A stretch of 64,000 nucleotides of DNA from Arthrobacter sp. FW305-BF8 (GTDB taxonomy: Bacteria > Actinomycetota > Actinomycetes > Actinomycetales > Micrococcaceae): contig NZ_CP084561.1 in assembly GCF_021789315.1 (NCBI RefSeq), positions 1,116,001 through 1,180,000 on the forward strand, given 5' to 3'. The notes under the pieces were generated by a model. The model had not been told where the DNA came from. It did no database searches and saw only the letters and a list, made by a program, of their open reading frames with translations. Below, piece after piece: positions 50,513 through 58,623 of the stretch. How positions within the stretch are numbered: position 1 is the first letter of the stretch; every line of letters starts with the position of its first letter. Made by a program: the position numbers and the translations under genes.

Positions 50513-53056
50513 ATGGATATGTTGTTTGACCCCTACGCTGACGGTCCCTTCAAGGCTGGTTCCCACGCCGGTGCCATCACCAAGTCGCGCCCCGAAGCAG
50601 GGCTGATGACGCCCGCGTTCGGCGGCGGCCCGGGCGAATCCGCCGGCCGCCCGGCAGCTGGCCCCGCTGCCGGCCAGGCAGAGGGAGGCCCGGCGGAGGA
50701 TCACGCCCGGCACCATCTCCCGGACGCCGGCGCACTGCTGGCCGGCCTGAATCCGCAGCAGGAGGAAGCGGTCAAGCACTCCGGCAGCGCATTGCTGATC
50801 GTGGCCGGGGCCGGCTCCGGAAAGACCCGCGTCCTCAGTAACCGGATCGCCTATCTGATTGCCACCAAGCGTGCGCACCACGGCGAGATCTTGGCCATCA
50901 CGTTCACCAACAAGGCCGCCGCGGAAATGCGTGAACGCATCGAGGCCCTCGTGGGCAACAGGGCCAAGGCCATGTGGATCTCCACGTTCCACTCGTCATG
51001 TGTCCGGATCCTGCGCCGCGAGGCCGCCAACGTCGGCCTGAACTCCAACTTCTCCATCTACGACTCCGCCGACTCCCTGCGGCTGATTACCCTGGTGGCC
51101 AAAAACCTGGACCTGGACCCCAAGAAGTTCGCGCCCAAGGCCATCCAACACAAGATCTCCGCGCTCAAGAACGAACTGATCGACGACGACTCGTTCGCGT
51201 CCGCCGCGAACCACAGTGACCCGTTCGAGAGCGCCGTGGCGGACGTCTTCAAGGGCTACACCCAGCGGCTGCGGCAGGCCAACGCCATGGACTTCGACGA
51301 CCTCATCGCGCAGACGGTCTACATGTTCCGGGCCTTCCCGGCGCTCGCCGATTCCTACCGCCGGCGGTTCCGGCACGTCCTGGTGGACGAATACCAGGAC
51401 ACCAACCACGCACAGTATGCCCTGGTCCGGGAAATCGTCGGCGAGGGCCCGGGCGCGGCGGAGCTGACCGTCGTCGGCGACTCGGACCAGTCCATCTACG
51501 CGTTCCGCGGCGCGGACATCCGTAACATCGTGGAGTTCGAGAAGGACTATCCCGCCGCCCGTACCATCAAGCTGGAGCAGAACTACCGCTCCACCCAGAA
51601 CATCCTGAGCGCGGCCAACTCCGTCATCTCCCGGAACCCCAACCGCCCCGAGAAGAGGCTCTGGACCGCGGAGGGCGAGGGCCACAAGATCATCGGCTAC
51701 GTGGGCGAGAACGAGCACGATGAAGCCCAGTTCATCGCCAAGGAAATCGACCGGCTCCAGGACGAGGACAATCTCCGTCCCGGCGACGTGGCCATCTTCT
51801 ACCGCACCAACGCCCAGTCCCGTTCCATCGAGGACGTCCTGGTGCGCGTGGGCCTGCCGTACAAAGTGGTGGGCGGCACCAGGTTCTACGAGCGCAAGGA
51901 AATCAAGGACGCGCTGGCGTACCTCCGGGTGCTGGTCAACCCGGACGACGACGTCAACCTCCGCCGTGTGCTCAATGAGCCCAAGCGCGGGATCGGGGAC
52001 CGGGCCGAGGGGGCCGTGGCGGCCCTCGCCGAGCGGGAACGCACGTCCTTCATCTCCGCCGCCCGCCGCGCCGACCAGGCGCCCGGCATGGCCACCCGCT
52101 CGGTCAACGCGGTGCTTGGCTTCGTGAAGCTCCTGGACGACCTCGCCGAGGTCGCCGCGGGCTCTGGCGCCGCGGCCGCCCTCGAGGCGGTGCTGGAACA
52201 GACCGGCTACCTCGCCACGCTGCGCTCCAGCACGGATCCGCAGGACGAGTCCCGGGTGGAAAACCTCGCCGAGCTCGTCGCCGTCGTCCGTGAATACGAG
52301 CGCGACAACCCCGAAGGATCCCTGGGCGCCTTCCTCGAGCAGGTGTCACTGGTGGCCGACGCCGACCAGATCCCGGACGCCCCTGGCGCGGACATTGACG
52401 CCGCGGTGGCCGAGGCCAAGCGGCTTGGCGTTGTCACGCTCATGACGCTGCACACGGCCAAGGGCCTGGAGTTCCCCGTGGTGTTCCTGACCGGCATGGA
52501 GCACGGGCTCTTCCCGCACCAGCGCTCGGCCACCGACCCGAAGGAACTGGCGGAGGAACGCCGGCTCGCCTACGTGGGGCTGACGCGCGCCCGGAAGCGC
52601 CTCTACGTCACCCGTTCCGAGGTCCGAAGCATGTGGGGGCAAAGCCAGTACAACCCGGCCAGCCAGTTCCTGGAGGAAATCCCCTCCGAACTCGTGGAAT
52701 GGAAGCGCGAGGGAACAAGCCGGCAATCCGGCGGGTGGGGGAGCGGCGCCGACATCGGGTCGAGCCGGTACGGCGGTTCCTTTTGGGGCGCCGGAACGGC
52801 CCGCGGCACCCGTGCCGATTCCTCCGCGGGCTTCAACGCGGACGTCCCGGCCGCCGTCGCAAAAAACCGCGTGCAGCCGCAGAAGGAAGTTATCGCGGTC
52901 AGCGTGGGGGACCAGGTCAACCACACGAGCTTTGGCAACGGCACCGTGCTCGCCGTCGAAGGTGCCGGGGACAAGACCGTGGCGAAGGTGAAATTCGACG
53001 TCGGCGAGAAGCGACTGCTTCTGCGGTACGCGCCGCTGACCAAGATCGACGCCTAA
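50513..53056 (+). CDS. pcrA: ATP-dependent DNA helicase PcrA/UvrD
   Basis: An 847-aa superfamily-1 helicase that moves 3'-5' and acts in nucleotide-excision repair and at stalled forks. Motifs in order: LLAGLNPQQEEAV (Q motif), IVAGAGSGKTRVL (Walker A), AITFTNKAAAEMRER (Ia), VDEYQDTN (Walker B), GDSDQSIYAFRGAD (III), EQNYRS (IV), VTLMTLHTAKGLEF (V), GLTRARKRL (VI). The C-terminus carries a Tudor-like PcrA tail, VGDQVNHTSFGNGTVLAVEG, which binds RNA polymerase in PcrA proteins. A 70-residue low-complexity N-terminus is extra. ATG 50513 has no ribosome site, consistent with a leaderless message. Confidence 0.96.
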   Translation: MDMLFDPYADGPFKAGSHAGAITKSRPEAGLMTPAFGGGPGESAGRPAAGPAAGQAEGGPAEDHARHHLPDAGALLAGLNPQQEEAVKHSGSALLIVAGAGSGKTRVLSNRIAYLIATKRAHHGEILAITFTNKAAAEMRERIEALVGNRAKAMWISTFHSSCVRILRREAANVGLNSNFSIYDSADSLRLITLVAKNLDLDPKKFAPKAIQHKISALKNELIDDDSFASAANHSDPFESAVADVFKGYTQRLRQANAMDFDDLIAQTVYMFRAFPALADSYRRRFRHVLVDEYQDTNHAQYALVREIVGEGPGAAELTVVGDSDQSIYAFRGADIRNIVEFEKDYPAARTIKLEQNYRSTQNILSAANSVISRNPNRPEKRLWTAEGEGHKIIGYVGENEHDEAQFIAKEIDRLQDEDNLRPGDVAIFYRTNAQSRSIEDVLVRVGLPYKVVGGTRFYERKEIKDALAYLRVLVNPDDDVNLRRVLNEPKRGIGDRAEGAVAALAERERTSFISAARRADQAPGMATRSVNAVLGFVKLLDDLAEVAAGSGAAAALEAVLEQTGYLATLRSSTDPQDESRVENLAELVAVVREYERDNPEGSLGAFLEQVSLVADADQIPDAPGADIDAAVAEAKRLGVVTLMTLHTAKGLEFPVVFLTGMEHGLFPHQRSATDPKELAEERRLAYVGLTRARKRLYVTRSEVRSMWGQSQYNPASQFLEEIPSELVEWKREGTSRQSGGWGSGADIGSSRYGGSFWGAGTARGTRADSSAGFNADVPAAVAKNRVQPQKEVIAVSVGDQVNHTSFGNGTVLAVEGAGDKTVAKVKFDVGEKRLLLRYAPLTKIDA

Positions 53057-53058
53057 GC

Positions 53059-53784
53059 GTGCGGGTGCGGCGCCTGGATGGCGTGGCTGCAGCCCTGGCG
53101 CCGATGTTCTGGGTGGCACTGGTCGCAGTGACACTGGCGGGCTGTTCCGTAACCGTCGCGGATCCGGAGTACACCCCGTCGCCACCGCTGCAGGCCCTCG
53201 AACAGCTGAAACAAGCTCCGCTCACTGACCCCGCGGGGTTTGCGGCAGGGGAGGACGTGCTGGCGTTCGTCACTGCGGACCGGAACGTGGTGTGCGCGCT
53301 GACCTCAGCCCGCGGGCCGCACCTGAACCTGCCGTACGAAACCAATAATTTCAGCGATCCCGATAACCAGAAACTGGCAACCGTGCCCGTGGCACACTGC
53401 GAGCTCGCGGCGTATCCGGCGCCGGCAGCACCGGACGTTGCTGACGACTGCGCGGGGACCGGACTCGGCTATCTGGGCGGCGCGGCACTCCTGACTCCCA
53501 GCCGGGCACGCTACGGCGAATGCCGGGCCGGGGTCACGCAGATGGAGGCCGAGTACGGGCCCAAGGGCACCGCCAACGGACCCGTCTCCAAGCTTCGCGT
53601 CCTGCCCGACGGCGGCAACCTCGAACGGAACGGTTTGCGGTGCTCTGCCTACCGCTCTGGGGTGGCCTGCGGAAACGTCTCTGCCGGCGTCGGTTTCTTT
53701 ATCAGCCGGGATCATTACGAACTCATCTCCGCGAAGGGCAAGAACGTCCAGACGGCGCCCGCCAAGGCCCAAAAAACCCCGTAA
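53059..53784 (+). CDS. Hypothetical lipoprotein
   Basis: A 241-aa secreted lipoprotein. Signal peptide AALAPMFWVALVAVTLAGC ends in lipobox LAGC (Cys about 29). The mature part has several Cys (VVCALTS, AHCELAAY, DDCAGTG, YGECRAG, LRCSAYRSGVACGN), probably disulfide-bonded. I do not recognise the family. GTG 53059 lies 2 bp after the pcrA stop, or GTG 53065. The stop codon (53782-53784) sits inside the terminator hairpin. Confidence 0.75.
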   Translation: MRVRRLDGVAAALAPMFWVALVAVTLAGCSVTVADPEYTPSPPLQALEQLKQAPLTDPAGFAAGEDVLAFVTADRNVVCALTSARGPHLNLPYETNNFSDPDNQKLATVPVAHCELAAYPAPAAPDVADDCAGTGLGYLGGAALLTPSRARYGECRAGVTQMEAEYGPKGTANGPVSKLRVLPDGGNLERNGLRCSAYRSGVACGNVSAGVGFFISRDHYELISAKGKNVQTAPAKAQKTP

Positions 53785-53797
53785 TCACGGGGTTTTT
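53777..53797 (+). terminator. Terminator overlapping the lipoprotein stop codon
   Basis: CCCCGT (53777-53782), loop AATC, ACGGGG (53787-53792), then TTTTT. A-rich bases before and T-rich bases after make it bidirectional in form. The TAA stop begins at the last stem base. Confidence 0.85.
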
Positions 53798-54008
53798 CTA
53801 CCGTCCATAGAATAGTGTCGTTACTCACAGAACAGGTAGTCTGGAACAGGCCGGTCCCTTCAAAGGACTAGAGTTCAAAAAAGGATCATTGCGCCGCGTG
53901 GCTCGTTTCCGGACCTGCCGCAGGGCGCGCTAATTCCGCAGCCCGGTCCGCACCTTGGGTGCAGTCCGGCTGTACAGAAACTACTTCGACGTAGAAGGAC
54001 ACTAAACC

Positions 54009-55175
54009 GTGGACCTGTTTGAATATCAGGCGCGCGATATGTTCGAAGCGCACGGTGTACCCGTGCTCGCCGGCATCGTGGCGCACACTCCTGAAGAAGC
54101 AAAGGCAGCTGCCGAGAAGATCGGCGGCGTAACTGTCGTCAAGGCACAGGTTAAGGTCGGTGGCCGCGGCAAGGCGGGCGGCGTCAAGGTTGCCAAGTCC
54201 GCCGACGAGGCACTTGAGCACTCCACCAACATCCTGGGCATGGACATCAAGGGCCACACCGTCAACAAGGTGATGATCGCCCAGGGTGCCGACATCGCCG
54301 AGGAATACTACTTCTCCGTCCTGCTGGACCGGGCCAACCGCAACTACCTGGCCATGTGCTCGGTTGAAGGCGGCATGGAGATCGAGCAGCTCGCCGTTGA
54401 GCGGCCCGAGGCCCTGGCCAAGGTAGCAATCGACCCCGCCGTGGGCATCGACCAGGCCAAGGCCGACGAAATCGTCGCTGCCGCCGGCTTCGCTGAAGAA
54501 CTGCGCGGCAAAGTCGCCAGCGTCATTCTGAAGCTCTGGGACGTCTTCAAGAAGGAAGACGCCACCCTCGTGGAGGTCAACCCGCTGGTCAAGACCGGTG
54601 CGGGCGAGATCGTCGCCCTCGACGGCAAGGTCACGCTGGACGAGAACGCCGAATTCCGGCACCCTAAGCACGCACAGCTTGAGGACAAGGAATCCGCTGA
54701 CCCGCTCGAGGCCAAGGCCAAGGCGCAGGACCTGAACTACGTCAAGCTGGACGGTGAAGTCGGCATCATCGGTAACGGTGCAGGCCTCGTCATGTCCACC
54801 CTGGACGTCGTCGCCTACGCCGGCGAGAACCACGGCAACGTCAAGCCCGCCAACTTCCTGGACATCGGCGGCGGAGCTTCCGCCGAGGTCATGGCCGCAG
54901 GCCTCGACGTCATCCTGGGCGATGAGCAGGTCAAGTCCGTATTCGTCAACGTCTTCGGCGGCATCACCGCCTGTGACGCTGTCGCCAAGGGCATCGTGGG
55001 CGCACTGGCCGAGCTGGGCCACTCCGCCAACAAGCCGCTGGTCGTCCGCCTCGACGGCAACAACGTCGAAGAAGGCCGCCGCATCCTCGAAGAGGCCAAC
55101 CACCCGCTGGTTACCCTCGCCGCCACCATGGACGAGGGCGCCGACAAGGCCGCCGAGCTCGCCAACGCCCGCTGA
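54009..55175 (+). CDS. sucC: Succinyl-CoA synthetase, beta subunit (ADP-forming)
   Basis: A 388-aa TCA-cycle subunit. The ATP-grasp domain spans residues 1-230 (LFEYQARDMFEAHGVPV, KAQVKVGGRGKAGGVKVAKS, VEVNPLVKTGAGEIVALDGK). The C-terminal ligase domain holds GAGLVMSTLDVVAYAG and VNVFGGITACDAVAKGI. Together with SucD it converts succinyl-CoA to succinate with substrate-level phosphorylation. The ATP-grasp residues are consistent with an ADP-forming type. GTG 54009 after GAAGGA; a leader of about 210 nt follows the lipoprotein terminator. Confidence 0.97.
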   Translation: MDLFEYQARDMFEAHGVPVLAGIVAHTPEEAKAAAEKIGGVTVVKAQVKVGGRGKAGGVKVAKSADEALEHSTNILGMDIKGHTVNKVMIAQGADIAEEYYFSVLLDRANRNYLAMCSVEGGMEIEQLAVERPEALAKVAIDPAVGIDQAKADEIVAAAGFAEELRGKVASVILKLWDVFKKEDATLVEVNPLVKTGAGEIVALDGKVTLDENAEFRHPKHAQLEDKESADPLEAKAKAQDLNYVKLDGEVGIIGNGAGLVMSTLDVVAYAGENHGNVKPANFLDIGGGASAEVMAAGLDVILGDEQVKSVFVNVFGGITACDAVAKGIVGALAELGHSANKPLVVRLDGNNVEEGRRILEEANHPLVTLAATMDEGADKAAELANAR

Positions 55176-55205
55176 TCGAGCCTGTCGAGATCTAGGAAAG
55201 AAAAC

Positions 55206-56108
55206 ATGTCTATTTATCTGAACAAGGACTCCAAGGTCATCGTCCAGGGCATCACGGGCGGCGAAGGCACTAAGCACACCGCCCTCATGCTCAAGGCCGG
55301 CACCAACATCGTGGGCGGCGTCAACGCCCGCAAGGCCGGCACCACCGTCCTGCACGGCGAAAACGAGATCAACGTTTTCGGCACCGTCAAGGAAGCCATC
55401 GCCGAGACCGGCGCAGACGTCTCCATCGTCTTCGTTCCGCCGGCATTCACCAAGAACGCCGTTGTTGAAGCCATCGAGGCCGGCATCGGCCTGGTCGTCG
55501 TCATCACCGAAGGCGTGCCGGTTCAGGACTCCGCCGAGTTCTGGGCACTGGCGCAGTCCAAGGTCGACGCCGACGGCAACCAGGTCACCCGCATCATCGG
55601 ACCGAACTGCCCCGGCATCATCACCCCGGGCGAGGCCCTCGTGGGCATCACCCCGGCCAACATCACCGGCAAGGGCCCCATCGGCCTGGTCTCCAAGTCC
55701 GGCACGCTGACCTACCAGATGATGTACGAACTGCGCGACCTCGGCTTCTCAACGGCCATCGGCATCGGCGGTGACCCCATCATCGGCACCACCCACATCG
55801 ACGCCCTGGCTGCGTTCGAGGCTGACCCGGAGACCAAGGCCATCGTGATGATCGGCGAAATCGGCGGCGACGCCGAAGAGCGTGCGGCCGACTTCATCAA
55901 GGCCAACGTCACCAAGCCGGTCGTCGGCTATGTGGCCGGCTTCACCGCGCCGGAAGGCAAGACCATGGGCCACGCAGGCGCCATCGTCTCCGGTTCCGCC
56001 GGTACCGCCCAGGCCAAGAAGGAAGCCCTCGAAGCTGCAGGCGTGAAGGTCGGCAAGACGCCGTCCGAGACCGCCAAGCTGCTGCGCGAAGTCTTCGCAG
56101 CACTCTAA
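55206..56108 (+). CDS. sucD: Succinyl-CoA synthetase, alpha subunit
   Basis: A 300-aa partner of SucC. The Rossmann domain (KVIVQGITGGEGTKHTALML) binds CoA, VIGPNCPGIITPGEA is conserved, and the phospho-histidine is in GHAGAIVSGSAGTAQAKKEAL (the first 20 residues are enough to recognise it). ATG 55206 follows TAGGAAAG, 30 bp after sucC. The two genes form a standard operon closed by a large hairpin. Confidence 0.97.
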   Translation: MSIYLNKDSKVIVQGITGGEGTKHTALMLKAGTNIVGGVNARKAGTTVLHGENEINVFGTVKEAIAETGADVSIVFVPPAFTKNAVVEAIEAGIGLVVVITEGVPVQDSAEFWALAQSKVDADGNQVTRIIGPNCPGIITPGEALVGITPANITGKGPIGLVSKSGTLTYQMMYELRDLGFSTAIGIGGDPIIGTTHIDALAAFEADPETKAIVMIGEIGGDAEERAADFIKANVTKPVVGYVAGFTAPEGKTMGHAGAIVSGSAGTAQAKKEALEAAGVKVGKTPSETAKLLREVFAAL

Positions 56109-56122
56109 GGCCCACTTCAAGC

Positions 56123-56190
56123 AACGCGGGGTCACTCCCAGCCCAATCCACCCCCCGGATTGGGCGCGGAGTGACCCCGCGTTTCTTGTT
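56123..56190 (+). terminator. Branched hairpin terminator after sucD
   Basis: An outer stem of 16 bp joins 56123-56138 to 56168-56183 (ACGCGGGGTCACTCC with its complement). An inner stem CCCAATCC (56142-56149) / GGATTGGG (56157-56164) lies inside. TTTCTTGTTT follows. Confidence 0.85.
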
Positions 56191-56280
56191 TAAGCGCGGG
56201 CGGCCTGCCCCTTGCCCCGGCGCGGCAGTGCGGTCTATGTTGGCGGTCTCGAAGCACTGCAGCAGGGACAAGGACCGATC

Positions 56281-56754
56281 ATGAGCAATGCACTTAAACT
56301 GACCGTCCCCGACGGCGTCCCGTTCATCGACTTTGAGCGGGAGTTCGACTTCCCGGTGGCGGACGTGTTCCGCGCGCACAAGGAGCCTGAGCTGATCGCC
56401 CAGTGGCTGGGCCCGCGCGGTACTAACATCGACATCGACCACTACGACTTCCGTTCCGGAGGCACCTACCTGTACAACCACACCGGCCCGGACGGGGTGA
56501 CGTACGCCTTCAGCGGCATCTTCCACACCGTCCGTGAAAACGAGTTCGCCATCCAGACCTTCGAGTTCAGCGGCTACCCGGACATCGTCAGCATCGAATT
56601 CATGAGCTTCGAGGACCTGGGCGGCGGCAGGTGCCGGCTGCGGGCCCACTCTGTCTATCCCAGCATGGAGGCCCGCGAGGGGATGGCCCAATCAGGCATG
56701 GAAAGCGGCCTGTCCGACGGCTACGAGCGGCTCGAGGAGCTGCTCGCGAAATAG
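56281..56754 (+). CDS. SRPBCC/AHSA1-family protein
   Basis: A 157-aa protein with the START-like SRPBCC fold of the AHSA1 family: REFDFPVADVFRAHKEPELI, WLGPRGTNIDIDHYDFRSGG and TFEFSGYPDIVSIEFMSFED. Such proteins bind hydrophobic ligands; many are encoded beside ArsR regulators, but none is near. ATG 56281 after AAGGA. No function is assigned. Confidence 0.85.
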   Translation: MSNALKLTVPDGVPFIDFEREFDFPVADVFRAHKEPELIAQWLGPRGTNIDIDHYDFRSGGTYLYNHTGPDGVTYAFSGIFHTVRENEFAIQTFEFSGYPDIVSIEFMSFEDLGGGRCRLRAHSVYPSMEAREGMAQSGMESGLSDGYERLEELLAK

Positions 56755-56774
56755 GGCGGCACCACAACTGAATT

Positions 56775-56827
56775 GTCCGACGGCGGCCGGTGACCTTTAG
56801 CTCGAAGGTCACCGGCCGCCGTCGGAC
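56775..56827. repeat. Perfect 23-bp inverted repeat, hairpin 1
   Basis: Arms 56775-56797 and 56805-56827 are perfect complements around the loop TAGCTCG. The stem is far longer than a normal terminator and has no T run. It follows the SRPBCC stop by 20 bp. Confidence 0.9.
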
Positions 56828-56834
56828 GTTAACA

Positions 56835-56900
56835 CCCAAGTAGGTAGCAGCAGATGGCGTTCCCAGAGCTGGGAACGCCATCTGCTGCTACCTACTTGGG
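56835..56900. repeat. Perfect 32-bp inverted repeat, hairpin 2
   Basis: Arms 56835-56866 and 56869-56900 are perfect complements separated by AG only. The arm begins CCCAAGTAGGTAGCAGCAGA and ends TTCCCAG. Only 7 bp separate it from hairpin 1. It lies 20 bp before the operator of the tautomerase gene. Confidence 0.92.
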
Positions 56901-56920
56901 CTCTTGCGCAACTGCAGCAG

Positions 56921-56950
56921 TTTGATAGTATGTCAGGACAAACTATCAAA
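56921..56950 (+). promoter_or_regulatory. Operator-like palindrome before tautomerase gene
   Basis: TTTGATAGT (56921-56929) and ACTATCAAA (56942-56950) flank TGTCAGGACA, itself with TGTC/GACA half-sites. The full 30 bp is palindromic apart from the centre and one pair. The stretch TATGTCAGGACAAACT (56929-56944) recurs at the iol promoter. Confidence 0.75.
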
Positions 56951-56959
56951 GGAGAGCAA

Positions 56960-57364
56960 ATGCCGCTCGTACGAATCGATGTCCACTACGGGCGCAGCCA
57001 GGACGAACTTGGCCGCCTTAGCCGGGGCATCCACGACGCAATCCTGGCCGAGTATGGAATCCCGGAACGCGACTACTTCCACATCGTCACTGAACATGCG
57101 CCGGGCCAAATCGTGGCGCAGGACGCGGGCCTGGGCTTCGAGCGCACACGCGACGTCGTTATGATCCAGATCTTCACGCAGGGCGGGCGCACCCAGGGGG
57201 CCAAGCAGAGTCTGTTTGCCGCAGTGGCGGACAAGCTGGGGGCTCTGGGAGTCGCCGGCGAGGACGTTTTCATTGGCTATGTCGAGAACACGGCGGGGGA
57301 CTGGTCCTTCGGATTTGGCCGCGCGCAGTACGTTACCGGAGAGCTTGCCGTACCCAAGAAATAG
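56960..57364 (+). CDS. Tautomerase-family protein
   Basis: A 134-aa member of the tautomerase superfamily. The catalytic Pro1 appears after removal of Met (MPLVRIDVHYGRSQDEL). IHDAILAEYGIPERDYFHIV and GYVENTAGDWSFGFGRAQYV complete the single domain. These enzymes use Pro1 as base in keto-enol conversion. ATG 56960 after AAAGGAGAG. The operator shared with the iol operon suggests a part in inositol metabolism, perhaps tautomerising a keto or enol intermediate; this is inference. Confidence 0.9.
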   Translation: MPLVRIDVHYGRSQDELGRLSRGIHDAILAEYGIPERDYFHIVTEHAPGQIVAQDAGLGFERTRDVVMIQIFTQGGRTQGAKQSLFAAVADKLGALGVAGEDVFIGYVENTAGDWSFGFGRAQYVTGELAVPKK

Positions 57365-57443
57365 GGCTCGAAGGATTGCCCCCTGCGACCCGATTTTGCA
57401 CTTGTGGAATGCGCGGTAACGGGCAAGTTCTGCTTGTTGTAAG

Positions 57444-57471
57444 TATGTCATTACAAACTTTTGACAGGACA
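57444..57471 (+). promoter_or_regulatory. iol promoter with operator-like motifs
   Basis: TATGTCATTACAAACT (57444-57459) matches the tautomerase operator at 14 of 16 positions. TGACAGGACA (57462-57471) matches TGTCAGGACA at 9 of 10 and overlaps a perfect -35 TTGACA (57461-57466). No sharp -10 is evident (CACAGT at 57484). An IolR-type (GntR) repressor would fit; the regulator gene is not in the window. Confidence 0.65.
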
Positions 57472-57588
57472 TAAATTCTAGGGCACAGTAGTTCTTGTGG
57501 TCCCGCTCACGGGGCCGCGCGGAACGCCGGAGCCTTGGCCGTTCGGCTGCTTAGAGGTTGAGATCCAAAAGAAAGGTCCACGATCACC

Positions 57589-58623
57589 GTGACCCACGAA
57601 CTGCTCACGATCGGGCGAATCAGCGTTGATATCTACCCGAACGACATCGGGGTGGGGCTGGAGGATGTGACGTCCTTCGGCAAGTACCTCGGTGGCTCAC
57701 CGTCCAATGTTGCTGTTGCCGCCGCCCGCCATGGCCGCCGGACGGGCGTTATCACCCGCACCGGAGACGATCCCTTCGGTACGTACCTGCACCGCGAACT
57801 GGAAAAGTTCGGCGTCGATGATTCCTTCGTCAGCCCGGTCCAGGGGCTCCAGACACCGGCCACGTTCTGCGCCATCCAGCCGCCGCATGATTTCCCGCTG
57901 TACTTCTACGGCAGGTTCCCCACGGCACCGGACCTGCAGATCAAGGCCGACGAACTCGACACGGACGCCATCCGCGAGGCACAAATTTTCTGGTCCACGG
58001 TGACCGGTCTGTGCCAGGAGCCGAGCCGCGAGGCGCACATCAAGGCCCATGAGGCACGGCCCCGCACCGGCCTGACGCCGGGCCAGTACACCATCCTGGA
58101 CCTCGACTACCGCCCTATGTTCTGGGCTTCGGAGGAGGAAGCCCGGGAGCAGGTGGCCCGGATCCTGCCGCACGTCACCGTGGCCATCGGCAACGACCAG
58201 GAATGCTCTGTGGCCGTGGGCCCGGGCACCCCGGATGAGCAGGCGGACCGCTTGCTGGCCGCCGGCGTCGAAATCGCGGTCGTGAAGCTCGGCCCGGAAG
58301 GTGTGATGGCCAAGACCCGCACCGAGCGCGTGGTCTCCGCTCCGGTTCCGGTTGAGACCGTCAACGGCCTCGGTGCCGGCGACTCCTTCGGCGGCGCGTT
58401 CGTGCATGGACTGCTCTCCGGCTGGCCGCTGGCACAGGTCCTGGACTACGCGAATGCTGCCGGCGCCATTGTTGCCTCCCGGCTGTCCTGTGCGGATGCC
58501 ATGCCCACCCCCGCTGAGGTGACCTCCCTGCTCGCCGAGCGCGGACGCCTTGTTCCCGATGCTGCTGTTCCCGGCCAGGACTCAGCTCCCAGCCAACTCA
58601 CCCCCGAAGGAGCGGCCCTGTGA
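57589..58623 (+). CDS. iolC: 5-dehydro-2-deoxygluconokinase
   Basis: A 344-aa PfkB-family kinase. YLGGSPSNVAVAAARHGRRT near residue 31 is the substrate-binding pattern; the active site is VNGLGAGDSFGGAFVHG near residue 260 (Asp of GAGD). It phosphorylates 5-dehydro-2-deoxygluconate in myo-inositol breakdown. GTG 57589 follows AGAAAGG. Its stop overlaps the next gene's GTG by four bases. Confidence 0.95.
   Translation: MTHELLTIGRISVDIYPNDIGVGLEDVTSFGKYLGGSPSNVAVAAARHGRRTGVITRTGDDPFGTYLHRELEKFGVDDSFVSPVQGLQTPATFCAIQPPHDFPLYFYGRFPTAPDLQIKADELDTDAIREAQIFWSTVTGLCQEPSREAHIKAHEARPRTGLTPGQYTILDLDYRPMFWASEEEAREQVARILPHVTVAIGNDQECSVAVGPGTPDEQADRLLAAGVEIAVVKLGPEGVMAKTRTERVVSAPVPVETVNGLGAGDSFGGAFVHGLLSGWPLAQVLDYANAAGAIVASRLSCADAMPTPAEVTSLLAERGRLVPDAAVPGQDSAPSQLTPEGAAL

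Noticed and set aside
53798..54008. Riboswitch in the sucC leader
   Set aside because: The 211-bp gap has no recognised motif or strong nested pairing; -10-like hexamers (TAGAAT, TAGTCT) lack matching -35 elements.
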